Below, piece after piece: positions 1 through 7,103 of a DNA stretch of 64,000 bases. How positions within the stretch are numbered: the first letter of the stretch is position 1; each line of letters begins with the position of its first letter. The DNA lies in assembly GCA_016722575.1 (NCBI GenBank), contig JADKIY010000001.1:186001-250000 (forward strand), given 5' to 3'. The position numbers were made by a program, and so were the translations under genes. Below the pieces are notes generated by a model. It saw nothing but the letters and a program-made list of their open reading frames with translations. It searched no databases and was not told where the DNA came from. Origin of the DNA: Elusimicrobiota bacterium (GTDB lineage Bacteria > Elusimicrobiota > Elusimicrobia > FEN-1173).

Positions 1-11
1 GGCGGCCCCGG

Positions 12-761
12 TTAATTCATCCGCCGGGCGGGAATCCATCCCCGGACGGCGTTGATCAACCACACCCGATCGGCCCGCCGCCAATCGGATTTCCGCAACA
101 CGCGCTCCTGAATCTTTCGTCGGCGGAGCAGGGCCGCCCGATACACCCCCGCCAAGAGGCCCGAGGACACCGGCGGCGTGAAGAACCGCCCGCCCTTTTC
201 CAAAACCACGTTCGTCCGGGTTCCCTCGGTCAGTTCCCCCCGGTGGTTCCAACCCACCACTTCGTCCACGTCGGGGCGCCCCGCGGCCATGGCGTCGTAG
301 GCCCCCCTCCGGGTGGTTTTGTGAAACAGGAACGGGTCGGCGTCGTCGACCGGCTTGACCGACAGGGCCACGCGCCAGGCGGCCGTCGCGGGCGGCAGCG
401 GTTCGGACGAAACGTCCAGAAGTCCCTCCCGATTTAAAAGCAGGCGCGTTTTCCACACCCCCCGGGTCCGTCGACCCGCCGGGCCGGCCAACGCCCGATC
501 AAAAGACTTTCGATCCACCGCAAACCCGAAACGCTTCGCGGAGTCCCGCAGCCGCCGCCAATGAAATTCCCTCAACGGGCAACGCCCCTCTTCCAGACGA
601 AGGGATTCGATCAGTTGGAACTCCGGAACGCGAAGGAACTCCCCTTTGAGAAGGGATTCCCGCCATTCCCCGACGGCGGAGGAGCCCCAGGTCACCCCGG
701 CGCCGACCCCGCAACGGGCCCGGCCCGTTTTCCCATTCAGGGCGATCGTCCGAATGGCCAC
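12..761 (-). CDS. pabC: 4-amino-4-deoxychorismate lyase domain (PabC half of a frameshifted PabB-PabC fusion)
   Basis: This half encodes the class-IV pyridoxal-phosphate lyase that would turn aminodeoxychorismate into p-aminobenzoate and pyruvate for folate synthesis. The protein shows the class-IV fold signature: a conserved lysine in the HKTTRR stretch near residue 145, then the NHRGELTEGTRTNVV region and the GLLAGVYRAALL segment. The reading frame extends upstream past the nominal GTG into the end of the PabB domain. The two halves go out of frame at a run of five C (770-774 on the plus strand). Removing one base would join them without a gap. So this is probably the C-terminal half of one bifunctional gene, not a separate gene. 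Family assignment is firm; whether the frameshift is real or a sequencing error cannot be told here. Confidence 0.75.
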   Translation of the reverse strand: MAIRTIALNGKTGRARCGVGAGVTWGSSAVGEWRESLLKGEFLRVPEFQLIESLRLEEGRCPLREFHWRRLRDSAKRFGFAVDRKSFDRALAGPAGRRTRGVWKTRLLLNREGLLDVSSEPLPPATAAWRVALSVKPVDDADPFLFHKTTRRGAYDAMAAGRPDVDEVVGWNHRGELTEGTRTNVVLEKGGRFFTPPVSSGLLAGVYRAALLRRRKIQERVLRKSDWRRADRVWLINAVRGWIPARRMN

Positions 762-1737
762 GTTGAATTCCCCCGCTCCCGTCGGGTCGAATCAATCCGA
801 TGGCGCCGGTGTAGAGGCCCCGGGGCGCGGTTTCCAACCGCCGGATGATTTCCATGGTCCGCCGCTTCGGCGCGCCCGTGACGGAGCCGCTGGGAAAGAG
901 CGCGGCCAGGCACTGCCGCCAGGCGACGCCGGGGCCCAGGCGCCCCGCGACGGTCGACGTCAATTGATGCACGGTGGGATACTTTTCGACCCGGAAAAGG
1001 GAGCGGGCGTGAATCGTTCCCGGCCGGGCGACTTTGCCCAAATCGTTTCGAAGGAGATCAACGATCATGAGGTTTTCGGCCCGGTCCTTGGGGCTCCGCC
1101 CGAGACGGGCGCCGAGTTCGGCGTCCTCGGCGGGCCAACGCCCCCGGGGGGCGGACCCCTTCATGGGCCGGAGGACCACGCGGTTTCCCCGGAGCTCAAA
1201 AAACAACTCGGGGGAAAGACTGAGCCACTTCCACCGACCCCCGTCGATGAACGCGGCGTATCGGGCTCCCTGGGCCGGTCCCAGGGACCAAAACCAGCTT
1301 CGGGCGTCGCCGGAAAACCGGCATTCCAAGGGAAAGGTGTGATTGACCTGGTAGGTGTCTCCCCGGGCGATGAGGGTTTTGATGCGGGATATGGATCGAC
1401 GGTGGGCGTCCGCGTCCACCCCGGGCCGCCAGGGGGTGTGGGAAAATGGTTTTGGCCGGGGCCGGACCGCCGGGACGGGTTTGGAAAAGGAAGCGGCCCA
1501 GGCCAGGGGCTCCGGGCCCAACCGCCCCGCCGGAAGCTCGGGGTTCAACGTCGCGGCGGCTTCGTAAGCCAGGGCCAAGGCCACCCAGCGCCCGCGTTTT
1601 GATTCCGATTCGGCCCAGCCGAGAACGCCCTCCACTTCCGAGGGACGGCGCGCCCATCGTGTTCCCCGGGGATTTTGAAAGGAATAATTCCAACCGGGCC
1701 GCGCGCGATCGAAGGAAACAAAATCCACCCGGGACAT
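499..1737 (-). CDS. pabB: Aminodeoxychorismate synthase component I (PabB half of a frameshifted PabB-PabC fusion)
   Basis: Chorismate-binding enzyme that aminates chorismate to aminodeoxychorismate, the first step towards p-aminobenzoate and folate. The typical motifs are present in order: RPMKGSAPRG, ENLMIVDLLRNDLG, LFPSGSVTGAPK and GLYTGAIG, ending near residue 322. After that the frame reads about 90 codons of arginine/glycine-rich nonsense to its stop at 499, so homology really ends at about 775, where the PabC frame takes over. The glutamine amidotransferase subunit PabA is not in the window. The ATG start is at 1735-1737. The single-base slip in a poly-G run makes it likely that the intact gene spans 12-1737. 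Confidence 0.8.
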   Translation of the reverse strand: MSRVDFVSFDRARPGWNYSFQNPRGTRWARRPSEVEGVLGWAESESKRGRWVALALAYEAAATLNPELPAGRLGPEPLAWAASFSKPVPAVRPRPKPFSHTPWRPGVDADAHRRSISRIKTLIARGDTYQVNHTFPLECRFSGDARSWFWSLGPAQGARYAAFIDGGRWKWLSLSPELFFELRGNRVVLRPMKGSAPRGRWPAEDAELGARLGRSPKDRAENLMIVDLLRNDLGKVARPGTIHARSLFRVEKYPTVHQLTSTVAGRLGPGVAWRQCLAALFPSGSVTGAPKRRTMEIIRRLETAPRGLYTGAIGLIRPDGSGGIQRGHSDDRPEWENGPGPLRGRRRGDLGLLRRRGMAGIPSQRGVPSRSGVPTDRIPSSGRGALPVEGISLAAAAGLREAFRVCGGSKVF

Positions 1738-1752
1738 GGGACCGCGCCGCGG

Positions 1753-2373
1753 CTACTTCGCGGAGGGAAAGGGGCTGGCGCCCGCGGCGCCGGAGGGGTA
1801 ATAGGGGCGTTCACCGGCCGTGTGGTCGGTGACGTCCCGAACATCGGAGAGCGCGGGGAGGCGATCCAAGAGCGTGCGGCGCACCCCGTGGGCCAGGGTC
1901 AACTGGGCCGCGCCGCACCCTTGGCAACCGCCCACAAACCGAATTCGCGCCACCCGGCCCTCCAACCCGTCCAGTTCCGCGCGACCGCCGTGGCCCGCCA
2001 GGGACGGGTTGATTTCCTCCGCCAGCACTTTTTCAATGTCGGCCGCCAGATCGCCGCCGGCCGCGTTGGCGGGGACGCCGGCGGCCACCGGCGGACGATC
2101 GCTTTTGAGAGCGAGCCTCAACGCCGCGCCGACCGTTCCGGCGAAAGTTTTCCAATCGGTGTCCTCGCCCCGGGCCACGGTCACGCGAGATCCGTCCGCC
2201 CAGACCTGCACGACGCCGGGCAGTTTGAACAATTCCTCAAAAAGGGGGGACCCGGCCGCCTGGGCGGCGGCGCGGCAAACGACGGAACGGTCGGACACGG
2301 GACGATCGAGGGCGAAGGCGCACACCCGCGGGTCGGAAGGCGACACCGCGGCGGTGATGCGGACGGCGCTCAA
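1753..2373 (-). CDS. Nfu-type Fe-S cluster scaffold/carrier protein
   Basis: About 206 residues with two parts. The N-terminal part is Nfu_N-like and contains the SPLFEELFKLPGVVQVWADG stretch. The C-terminal NifU domain carries the cluster-binding motif GGCQGCG (CxxC) and the following LTLAHGV helix. Nfu proteins hold an Fe-S cluster and hand it to target apoproteins in the cytoplasm. I place the start at a TTG that overlaps the stop of mrp as TTGA, the same four-base coupling seen between other genes here. A longer open frame runs further upstream, but it is only the shadow of mrp. Location directly behind mrp, another Fe-S carrier, suggests a small Fe-S delivery operon. A GTG about 12 codons inside is the alternative start. 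Confidence 0.8.
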   Translation of the reverse strand: MSAVRITAAVSPSDPRVCAFALDRPVSDRSVVCRAAAQAAGSPLFEELFKLPGVVQVWADGSRVTVARGEDTDWKTFAGTVGAALRLALKSDRPPVAAGVPANAAGGDLAADIEKVLAEEINPSLAGHGGRAELDGLEGRVARIRFVGGCQGCGAAQLTLAHGVRRTLLDRLPALSDVRDVTDHTAGERPYYPSGAAGASPFPSAK

Positions 2374-3557
2374 ACGGAAAAGGTCTCGGCGGGTTTTCCC
2401 CGTCGGGCCAGGCAGGCCGGGCATTCGCAGATCGCCTGGAAATCGGCGAATTTGTAAATGCCGGTGTTGTGCCCGTCGGTGAAAGCCAGCCCCAGGCCGT
2501 AACGGCCGACGGGCTGAACGCCGGTGATCCGGACGTCCAAAGGCACGCGTTTCGGGTCCAACACCCGGCGGCCGGTGTCTTCGTCCACGCACTGGGCGCA
2601 GGGGCATCGGCCGCGCAGGGTCCAGGCGGCGTAGGCGCCCTCGTGGCCGTCGGGCCAGGAAAGCCGCAATTCGCCCGCGGGACCGATTTTGGCCTGGGTC
2701 GGCTCCTCGGCGGAAGTGCCGGCGTTTTGCCGGGCCACTTCGGCTTCCAGACGCCGGGCGATTTCCAGGAACGCCTTGGCCGCGGGGGATTGGTCGGTGC
2801 GCAGCAAAATCGGTTCGCCGGCGTCGCCGCCTTCCATGACGGCGATTTCCAAGGGCACCGCGCCCAGAAACGGCGCGCCGGTTTCCCGGGCCAGGGTTTC
2901 GCCCCCGGCTTTCTTAAATAATTTGTGATCGTGTCCGCACTTCTCGCAGACAAACCCGCTCATGTTCTCCACGATGCCCAAAACCGGCACTTTCACCTGC
3001 TCGAACATGCGGAGGCCCTTCCGGGCGACGCCCAAAGCGACGTCCTGGGGCGTCGTCACCACGACGCAGCCGGTCAGGGGCGCCTGCTGGGCCAGGGACA
3101 ACTGCACGTCGCCGGTGCCCGGCGGCATGTCGATCAACAGATAATCCAATTCGCCCCACTCCACGTTCCCCAAAAATTGGGCCAGGGCCTTGAGCGCCAT
3201 GGGGGCCCGCCAGATGACCGGCGATCCCTCGGGCACGATAAACCCGATGGACATGAGGGGAATGCCGTGGCGGACGATGGGGGTGATTTGGCCGTCCTCG
3301 GCGGGGGGGCGGTCCAGGGGGGCGCCCAGCAACCGGGGTTGGCTGGGGCCGTAAATGTCCGCGTCCAAAATTCCCACCCGGGCGCCGAGCTTGGTGAGGG
3401 CCACGGCCAAATTGGCGGTCACCGTGGATTTCCCCACGCCGCCCTTGCCGCTGCCGACCGCAATGACGTTGCCGACCTTGGCCAAGGTGTCGGGGCCGGG
3501 CCGTCGTTCTTTGGGGCCACGTCGCGCGGCGAGGATTTCGGAGGTGGGTTGGGTCAT
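2370..3557 (-). CDS. mrp: Mrp/ApbC Fe-S carrier ATPase fused to a DUF971 domain
   Basis: P-loop ATPase of the Mrp/NBP35 family, which carries and delivers Fe-S clusters. The deviant Walker A, GSGKGGVGKST, lies near residue 36, followed by ILDADIYGPSQP and DMPPGTGDVQL. A CxxC pair in the segment FVCEKCGHD is the expected cluster ligand site. From about residue 290 a second domain follows, with cysteines in CPCAQC and CECPACL; this matches DUF971, found alone or fused to Mrp and related to the N-terminal zinc-binding domain of gamma-butyrobetaine hydroxylases. At 395 residues it is a typical length for the fused form. No ribosome binding site is visible before the ATG, but a TAAAAT hexamer lies seven bases upstream, so the message may be leaderless. 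Confidence 0.92.
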   Translation of the reverse strand: MTQPTSEILAARRGPKERRPGPDTLAKVGNVIAVGSGKGGVGKSTVTANLAVALTKLGARVGILDADIYGPSQPRLLGAPLDRPPAEDGQITPIVRHGIPLMSIGFIVPEGSPVIWRAPMALKALAQFLGNVEWGELDYLLIDMPPGTGDVQLSLAQQAPLTGCVVVTTPQDVALGVARKGLRMFEQVKVPVLGIVENMSGFVCEKCGHDHKLFKKAGGETLARETGAPFLGAVPLEIAVMEGGDAGEPILLRTDQSPAAKAFLEIARRLEAEVARQNAGTSAEEPTQAKIGPAGELRLSWPDGHEGAYAAWTLRGRCPCAQCVDEDTGRRVLDPKRVPLDVRITGVQPVGRYGLGLAFTDGHNTGIYKFADFQAICECPACLARRGKPAETFSV

Positions 3558-3564
3558 AATCGAT

Positions 3565-3570
3565 ATTTTA
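3565..3570 (-). promoter_or_regulatory. Candidate -10 hexamer immediately upstream of mrp
   Basis: On the minus strand this reads TAAAAT and ends seven bases before the ATG of mrp. Transcription would then begin at or next to the start codon, which fits the absence of a ribosome binding site. No convincing -35 element is seen 16-18 bases upstream. Confidence 0.35.
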
Positions 3571-3644
3571 CCATTCCTGTCCGGTTTTTCCCAGACGGGA
3601 CCGCGCCTTGGGGTCGCCCCACAAACTCCCGGGCCCCCGGGGCC

Positions 3645-4169
3645 CTATTCCACAACCTGGAAATCGACCGCGATGGGCGTCTCGTTGATCACCAGGTTCA
3701 ACGAGCGGTCCCCGCTTTCCCCGAATGCTTCCGTGCGTTCTCCCAGGGCATTCCGCCAATCCCGGAAGGCCTCCTTGGGCCAGGCCCAAATGGCCGGGGC
3801 CCGCCGTAGAGATTCGGCCTCAAGGTCCCGGCGCAGGCGGCGACCGTCCTCGGGCGACTCTTTAACGACGATCAGTTGGGCGTAGGGAAACCGGCGGGAG
3901 ACCTTGGAAAGCTTGTTCATGGACACGGTGCCGCACTCGATCCAGAGGCGCGCTTCCCCCCGGTCGTCCAGGGCCAGGAGGTCGGGGCGGAATTCCTGCC
4001 CCAGAAGCGCGGGGTGTTTGGCCGAGGGGGCCACCAGGGGCTCCTCGGCCCAGAGGAGCAGGAAGGCGGAAAGCTTTAGGGCCAGGTGGTCCAGGGTCTC
4101 GTCGGCGTGGGGGGACAGGATCAGTTTGCGATGGCCGCCGTTGAGATGGAGGTCGCAGCGTAAAATCAC
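3645..4169 (-). CDS. yaeQ: YaeQ family protein
   Basis: A 174-residue protein matching the YaeQ family throughout. Recognisable stretches are the N-terminal ILRCDLHLN, the HADETLDHLALKLSAFLL helix, RLWIECGTVSMNKLSK and the C-terminal SLNLVINETPIAVDFQ. YaeQ proteins adopt a PD-(D/E)XK nuclease-like fold, and the E in WIEC and the K in NKLSK fit such a site, but the biological role is not established. The start is GTG. The gene lies 25 bases behind xth and 87 bases ahead of mrp, all on the same strand. Confidence 0.88.
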   Translation of the reverse strand: MILRCDLHLNGGHRKLILSPHADETLDHLALKLSAFLLLWAEEPLVAPSAKHPALLGQEFRPDLLALDDRGEARLWIECGTVSMNKLSKVSRRFPYAQLIVVKESPEDGRRLRRDLEAESLRRAPAIWAWPKEAFRDWRNALGERTEAFGESGDRSLNLVINETPIAVDFQVVE

Positions 4170-4194
4170 GGACGGTTCGGGGCCGCCGAAGCGG

Positions 4195-4962
4195 TCAGTC
4201 GAATTCCGCCACCAGGAAGGTGTGGTCGGAGGGTTTTTCCCACCCCCGGGGCGTCCGGTCGATCCAAATTTTATTTAGCCGCCGAACCGCCGGCGGGGTC
4301 CCCATCATGTGATCGATGCGCCACCCCCGATTGCGGGTGAAATTGGTCGGAATCATGTAATCCCAGTAGGTGTATTGGTCCGGCCCCTTTTCTTTTTCCC
4401 GGAAGAGGTCGGTCCACAGCCCGTCGCAGGCGGCCGCCAGGGCCGCCCGGGCCTTGGGATGGAAGCAAACGTGCTCGGCGTTTCGCTTGGGGTCCCACAG
4501 GTCGATTTCCGTCGGCGCCACGTTCAAATCGCCCATCCACAGGGCGGGCGCGTCCGGCCGGACGTGCTTGGCGAAAAGTTTTTTTAAGCCCGCGTAAAAT
4601 TTCAGCTTGTTTTCGAATTTGGGGGAGTCGGGCTCGAACCCCTGGGGCACGTAGGTGTTGATCAACAGCCACTCGCCCAGCCGGCCGACCAGGGCGCGGG
4701 CCTCCCCGGACCCCGAGGGGTCCCAGGTGGCGTCCACGGAATCCAGAGGTTTTTGAGAAAAAAAGGCGACGCCGTTGTAGGATTTCTGGCCGCGGATCGC
4801 GGCGTGCCAACCCGCGTTTTCAAAATCCGCCCGGGGAAACTGGTCGTCCATGACCTTGGTTTCCTGCACGGCCAACACGTCCGGGCGCTCCGCGTTTAAC
4901 CATTTCAGGACGATGGGCAGGCGGGAACGGACGGAGTTGGCGTTAAACGTGGCGATTTTCAC
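4195..4962 (-). CDS. xth: Exodeoxyribonuclease III (AP endonuclease)
   Basis: Mg-dependent AP endonuclease/3'-5' exonuclease of base excision repair, 255 residues, normal for the family. Catalytic signatures are all present: FNANS near the N-terminus, QETK (metal-binding Glu), GDLNVAPTEIDLWDP (catalytic Asp/Asn), WRIDH and the terminal SDHTFLVAEF. I chose the GTG at 4960-4962 because the protein then starts exactly at the family N-terminus (VKIATFNANS). The frame remains open upstream to 5244, but that sequence is the shadow of the preceding gene. It starts 14 bases after the upstream CBM gene ends, so it may be read through from the surface-protein operon. Confidence 0.93.
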   Translation of the reverse strand: MKIATFNANSVRSRLPIVLKWLNAERPDVLAVQETKVMDDQFPRADFENAGWHAAIRGQKSYNGVAFFSQKPLDSVDATWDPSGSGEARALVGRLGEWLLINTYVPQGFEPDSPKFENKLKFYAGLKKLFAKHVRPDAPALWMGDLNVAPTEIDLWDPKRNAEHVCFHPKARAALAAACDGLWTDLFREKEKGPDQYTYWDYMIPTNFTRNRGWRIDHMMGTPPAVRRLNKIWIDRTPRGWEKPSDHTFLVAEFD

Positions 4963-4976
4963 GGGGCGGGAACGGG

Positions 4977-6182
4977 CTAGCGCACGAATTCGAAATCGTC
5001 GAAGTACACCACGCCTTGCAGGTCGCCGCCCTGGTTCAGGACGACCGCCCTTTGAAAATCCAGTTGAATTTGCTTCAGCGTGCCCTTGTCCAAGCTGGTC
5101 GGAGGAAAACCGTCCATGTCCACGGTGTACTGTTCCCAGGCGGTGGTCAGGCCGTCGATGTCCACGGTGGCCACCCCCGCGGGGGCGTTCGATTGCAGCC
5201 CCACCGCGAACCGCCTCGGGTTTCCAACGCCGACCTTGGCCCAAAATTTCAGATAGCGGTAGGCGGACAGATTCACGGGCTGCGGGGCGAACCCATCCAG
5301 GCCGCCTCCCAGTATGAAATAATGCCCGCCGAAGTCGGTGCCCACGTTCCCGGTCACGTCGTAAACGGTTTTTAAGGAACGGGACGCGCCGTGGAATTGA
5401 AGGGGGTCGTAGACGTGGGAAATGCTCGTGGTACTCCCGATGTCCCCAACGCGGCCCCCCAGGGCGTTGCGGTCTTCGCCGTCGGCGAAGGCGTCCAGGG
5501 GGACGGCGGGAAAAGCCGAACCCTGGAACCCGACGTCGTCGATGTAAACGGTGCCGTCGACGGCGAGCCCCGACCGGTCGGCGTAGGCCTGTTCAAACAC
5601 GAAGGAGATTTCCACCACGTTGGCGAAACTGTCCAGATTCCCGAAGGCGGCCAGGGGGATCCGCACTTCCCGCCAAACGGACTCCACGCGTCCGGTCGGA
5701 AGAAAATCGTTCACGTAAACGAAAGCGGTTCGCCGGGCGGGGTCGGCGCTGCCGTTGATCATTTGAATCTTCAAATGCTCCACGCCGCCCACCGCGCCGC
5801 GGATCCAAAAGCGCAAACCGGTGCAGGAGGCAATGTCGATCGGCGCGGCGGCGGGGGCCAGCTTCATCCAAAACCCGGCGTAACTTCCCAGGGGGCTCAA
5901 ACCATAGGTGAATTTAAGCGTGCGGGCCCCGGCGTGGGGAGATTCCGTGTCGTAAGTCCGATCGATCGTCGTCCCCACGGACGCCATGTCCCCCATGGCC
6001 CCGCCCAGGGCGTTGGTGTTGTCCCCGTCGTCAAAGTTATCGACGATTCTCGAAGCCTCAACGCCCACCCCGACGGAACGAACGGCCACCGATTGGGGTT
6101 CGGCCCGGGCGGCAACCCCGGCCAACGCCGCCAGGGCCCCGGCCGCGAATCCGGCCTTCCGGCCTGAGAAGTTCAAGTTCAA
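4977..6182 (-). CDS. Secreted protein with two tandem CBM11-like carbohydrate-binding domains
   Basis: A 401-residue protein with a clear signal peptide (basic start, hydrophobic stretch, AARAEP cleavage region) followed by two similar halves. Each half begins with a DxFxDGxDxNALGG motif (VDNFDDGDNTNALGG and LDAFADGEDRNALGG) and ends with a YxDDxxF strand (VYIDDVGF, VYFDDFEF). This is the pattern of CBM11-like jelly-roll domains, which usually bind beta-glucans; binding is inferred, not shown. The start is a TTG overlapping the stop of the upstream barrel gene as TTGA. It is the last member of a FlgD-Ig / PorV-like / CBM triad that recurs at 26.4-30.5 kb. Confidence 0.8.
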   Translation of the reverse strand: MNLNFSGRKAGFAAGALAALAGVAARAEPQSVAVRSVGVGVEASRIVDNFDDGDNTNALGGAMGDMASVGTTIDRTYDTESPHAGARTLKFTYGLSPLGSYAGFWMKLAPAAAPIDIASCTGLRFWIRGAVGGVEHLKIQMINGSADPARRTAFVYVNDFLPTGRVESVWREVRIPLAAFGNLDSFANVVEISFVFEQAYADRSGLAVDGTVYIDDVGFQGSAFPAVPLDAFADGEDRNALGGRVGDIGSTTSISHVYDPLQFHGASRSLKTVYDVTGNVGTDFGGHYFILGGGLDGFAPQPVNLSAYRYLKFWAKVGVGNPRRFAVGLQSNAPAGVATVDIDGLTTAWEQYTVDMDGFPPTSLDKGTLKQIQLDFQRAVVLNQGGDLQGVVYFDDFEFVR

Positions 6183-7102
6183 AACCGCACCCCCAGGGTC
6201 GCCCGGTGGGAACCCGAGGTGCCTTGGATATTGAGGGGCCAGAGGAAAGCGTAGTCAAAAGAGAGGACGAGGCCCGTGGGGCGTTCGTAACGATAACCCA
6301 AGCCGGTCCCGATCGAATGGGTGTCGCTCCCCATTCGAAGGGCCAGGTGGTCGGCGGCGAACCGGGCCTCCACGCCCGCTTCGGGCGTCACGTTGGAACC
6401 CCGTTGAACGATGTCCAGGGGCAGGGTGCAATTCCGCCATCGGTAGGCGAGCCCCAGCACGGCCTCCATCGGGAGTTTGTCTTTCGAGGCGAACCCGATG
6501 TCCGGGCGGTTGATTCCCCGCACGGAAAGGCCCAACGCCATGTTCCGGGACAAGGCGTCCACTTCCGCCAGGTGGATGTGCACATCCAAGGCGAAGTCGT
6601 TTCGGGTGCGCCCGTCGCGGAACACGGGATCGCTCGACGTCCGGTTGTCCAAAGTGAAGGATTGGGACAACAAACGGCCCGACACGCCCACGGCCAGGTT
6701 GCCGATGTCGCCCAAATCGCGAAACAGATGGGCCGCGCCGAAGGTCACCGTGTCTTCCCGCCGCAAATTGGAGGCGCTGACGCTCCCCCAGCCCACCGAG
6801 AGGACGTTGAAGGATTTTAAGGGGCGGACGTAGGCGAATTGGCTTAAAGACACGTTGACTTCGTCCAACCCGGTGAACAATTTGGCGTAGGTGAAGTTGG
6901 CCGCCGGCGACTTCATTTCCGTGGTGGCCGCGGGATTGTAAAAAGCCGCCGTGGGATCGTCCCCCAGGGCCGTGAAGGCCCCGCCCAAAGCCGCCGCCCG
7001 GGCGGACCAGAGGGGGTCGCGAAACGCCGCTCGGACACCGGAGACGCCGGCGAGCAGAACCCCGGCGGCGGCCAGAGATCGTCGAAGAGTTTGAGCGTTC
7101 AT
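6179..7102 (-). CDS. PorV/UPF0164-like outer-membrane beta-barrel protein
   Basis: A 307-residue protein with a signal peptide, then the family hallmark of an ARAAALGGAFTALGDDPTA-type segment followed by FYNPA near residue 55. The rest is alternating strands ending in an aromatic C-terminus (TLGVRF), as expected for an outer-membrane barrel. Relatives include the FadL-like PorV/PorQ and UPF0164 proteins; PorV works with type IX secretion C-terminal domains in Bacteroidota. The gene starts one base after the stop of a FlgD-Ig secreted protein, so a PorV-like role for that protein is a reasonable guess. No PorU, PorK/L/M/N or SprA genes are in the window. Confidence 0.75.
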   Translation of the reverse strand: MNAQTLRRSLAAAGVLLAGVSGVRAAFRDPLWSARAAALGGAFTALGDDPTAAFYNPAATTEMKSPAANFTYAKLFTGLDEVNVSLSQFAYVRPLKSFNVLSVGWGSVSASNLRREDTVTFGAAHLFRDLGDIGNLAVGVSGRLLSQSFTLDNRTSSDPVFRDGRTRNDFALDVHIHLAEVDALSRNMALGLSVRGINRPDIGFASKDKLPMEAVLGLAYRWRNCTLPLDIVQRGSNVTPEAGVEARFAADHLALRMGSDTHSIGTGLGYRYERPTGLVLSFDYAFLWPLNIQGTSGSHRATLGVRF

Positions 7103-7103
7103 G

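Noticed and set aside
2374..2607. N-terminal extension of the Nfu-like protein into mrp
   Set aside because: The extra sequence is arginine/proline-rich shadow of the DUF971 region; homology starts at the TTG that overlaps the mrp stop.
4963..5244. N-terminal extension of exonuclease III
   Set aside because: It overlaps the CBM gene upstream and has no similarity to the family, whose N-terminus begins at the chosen GTG.
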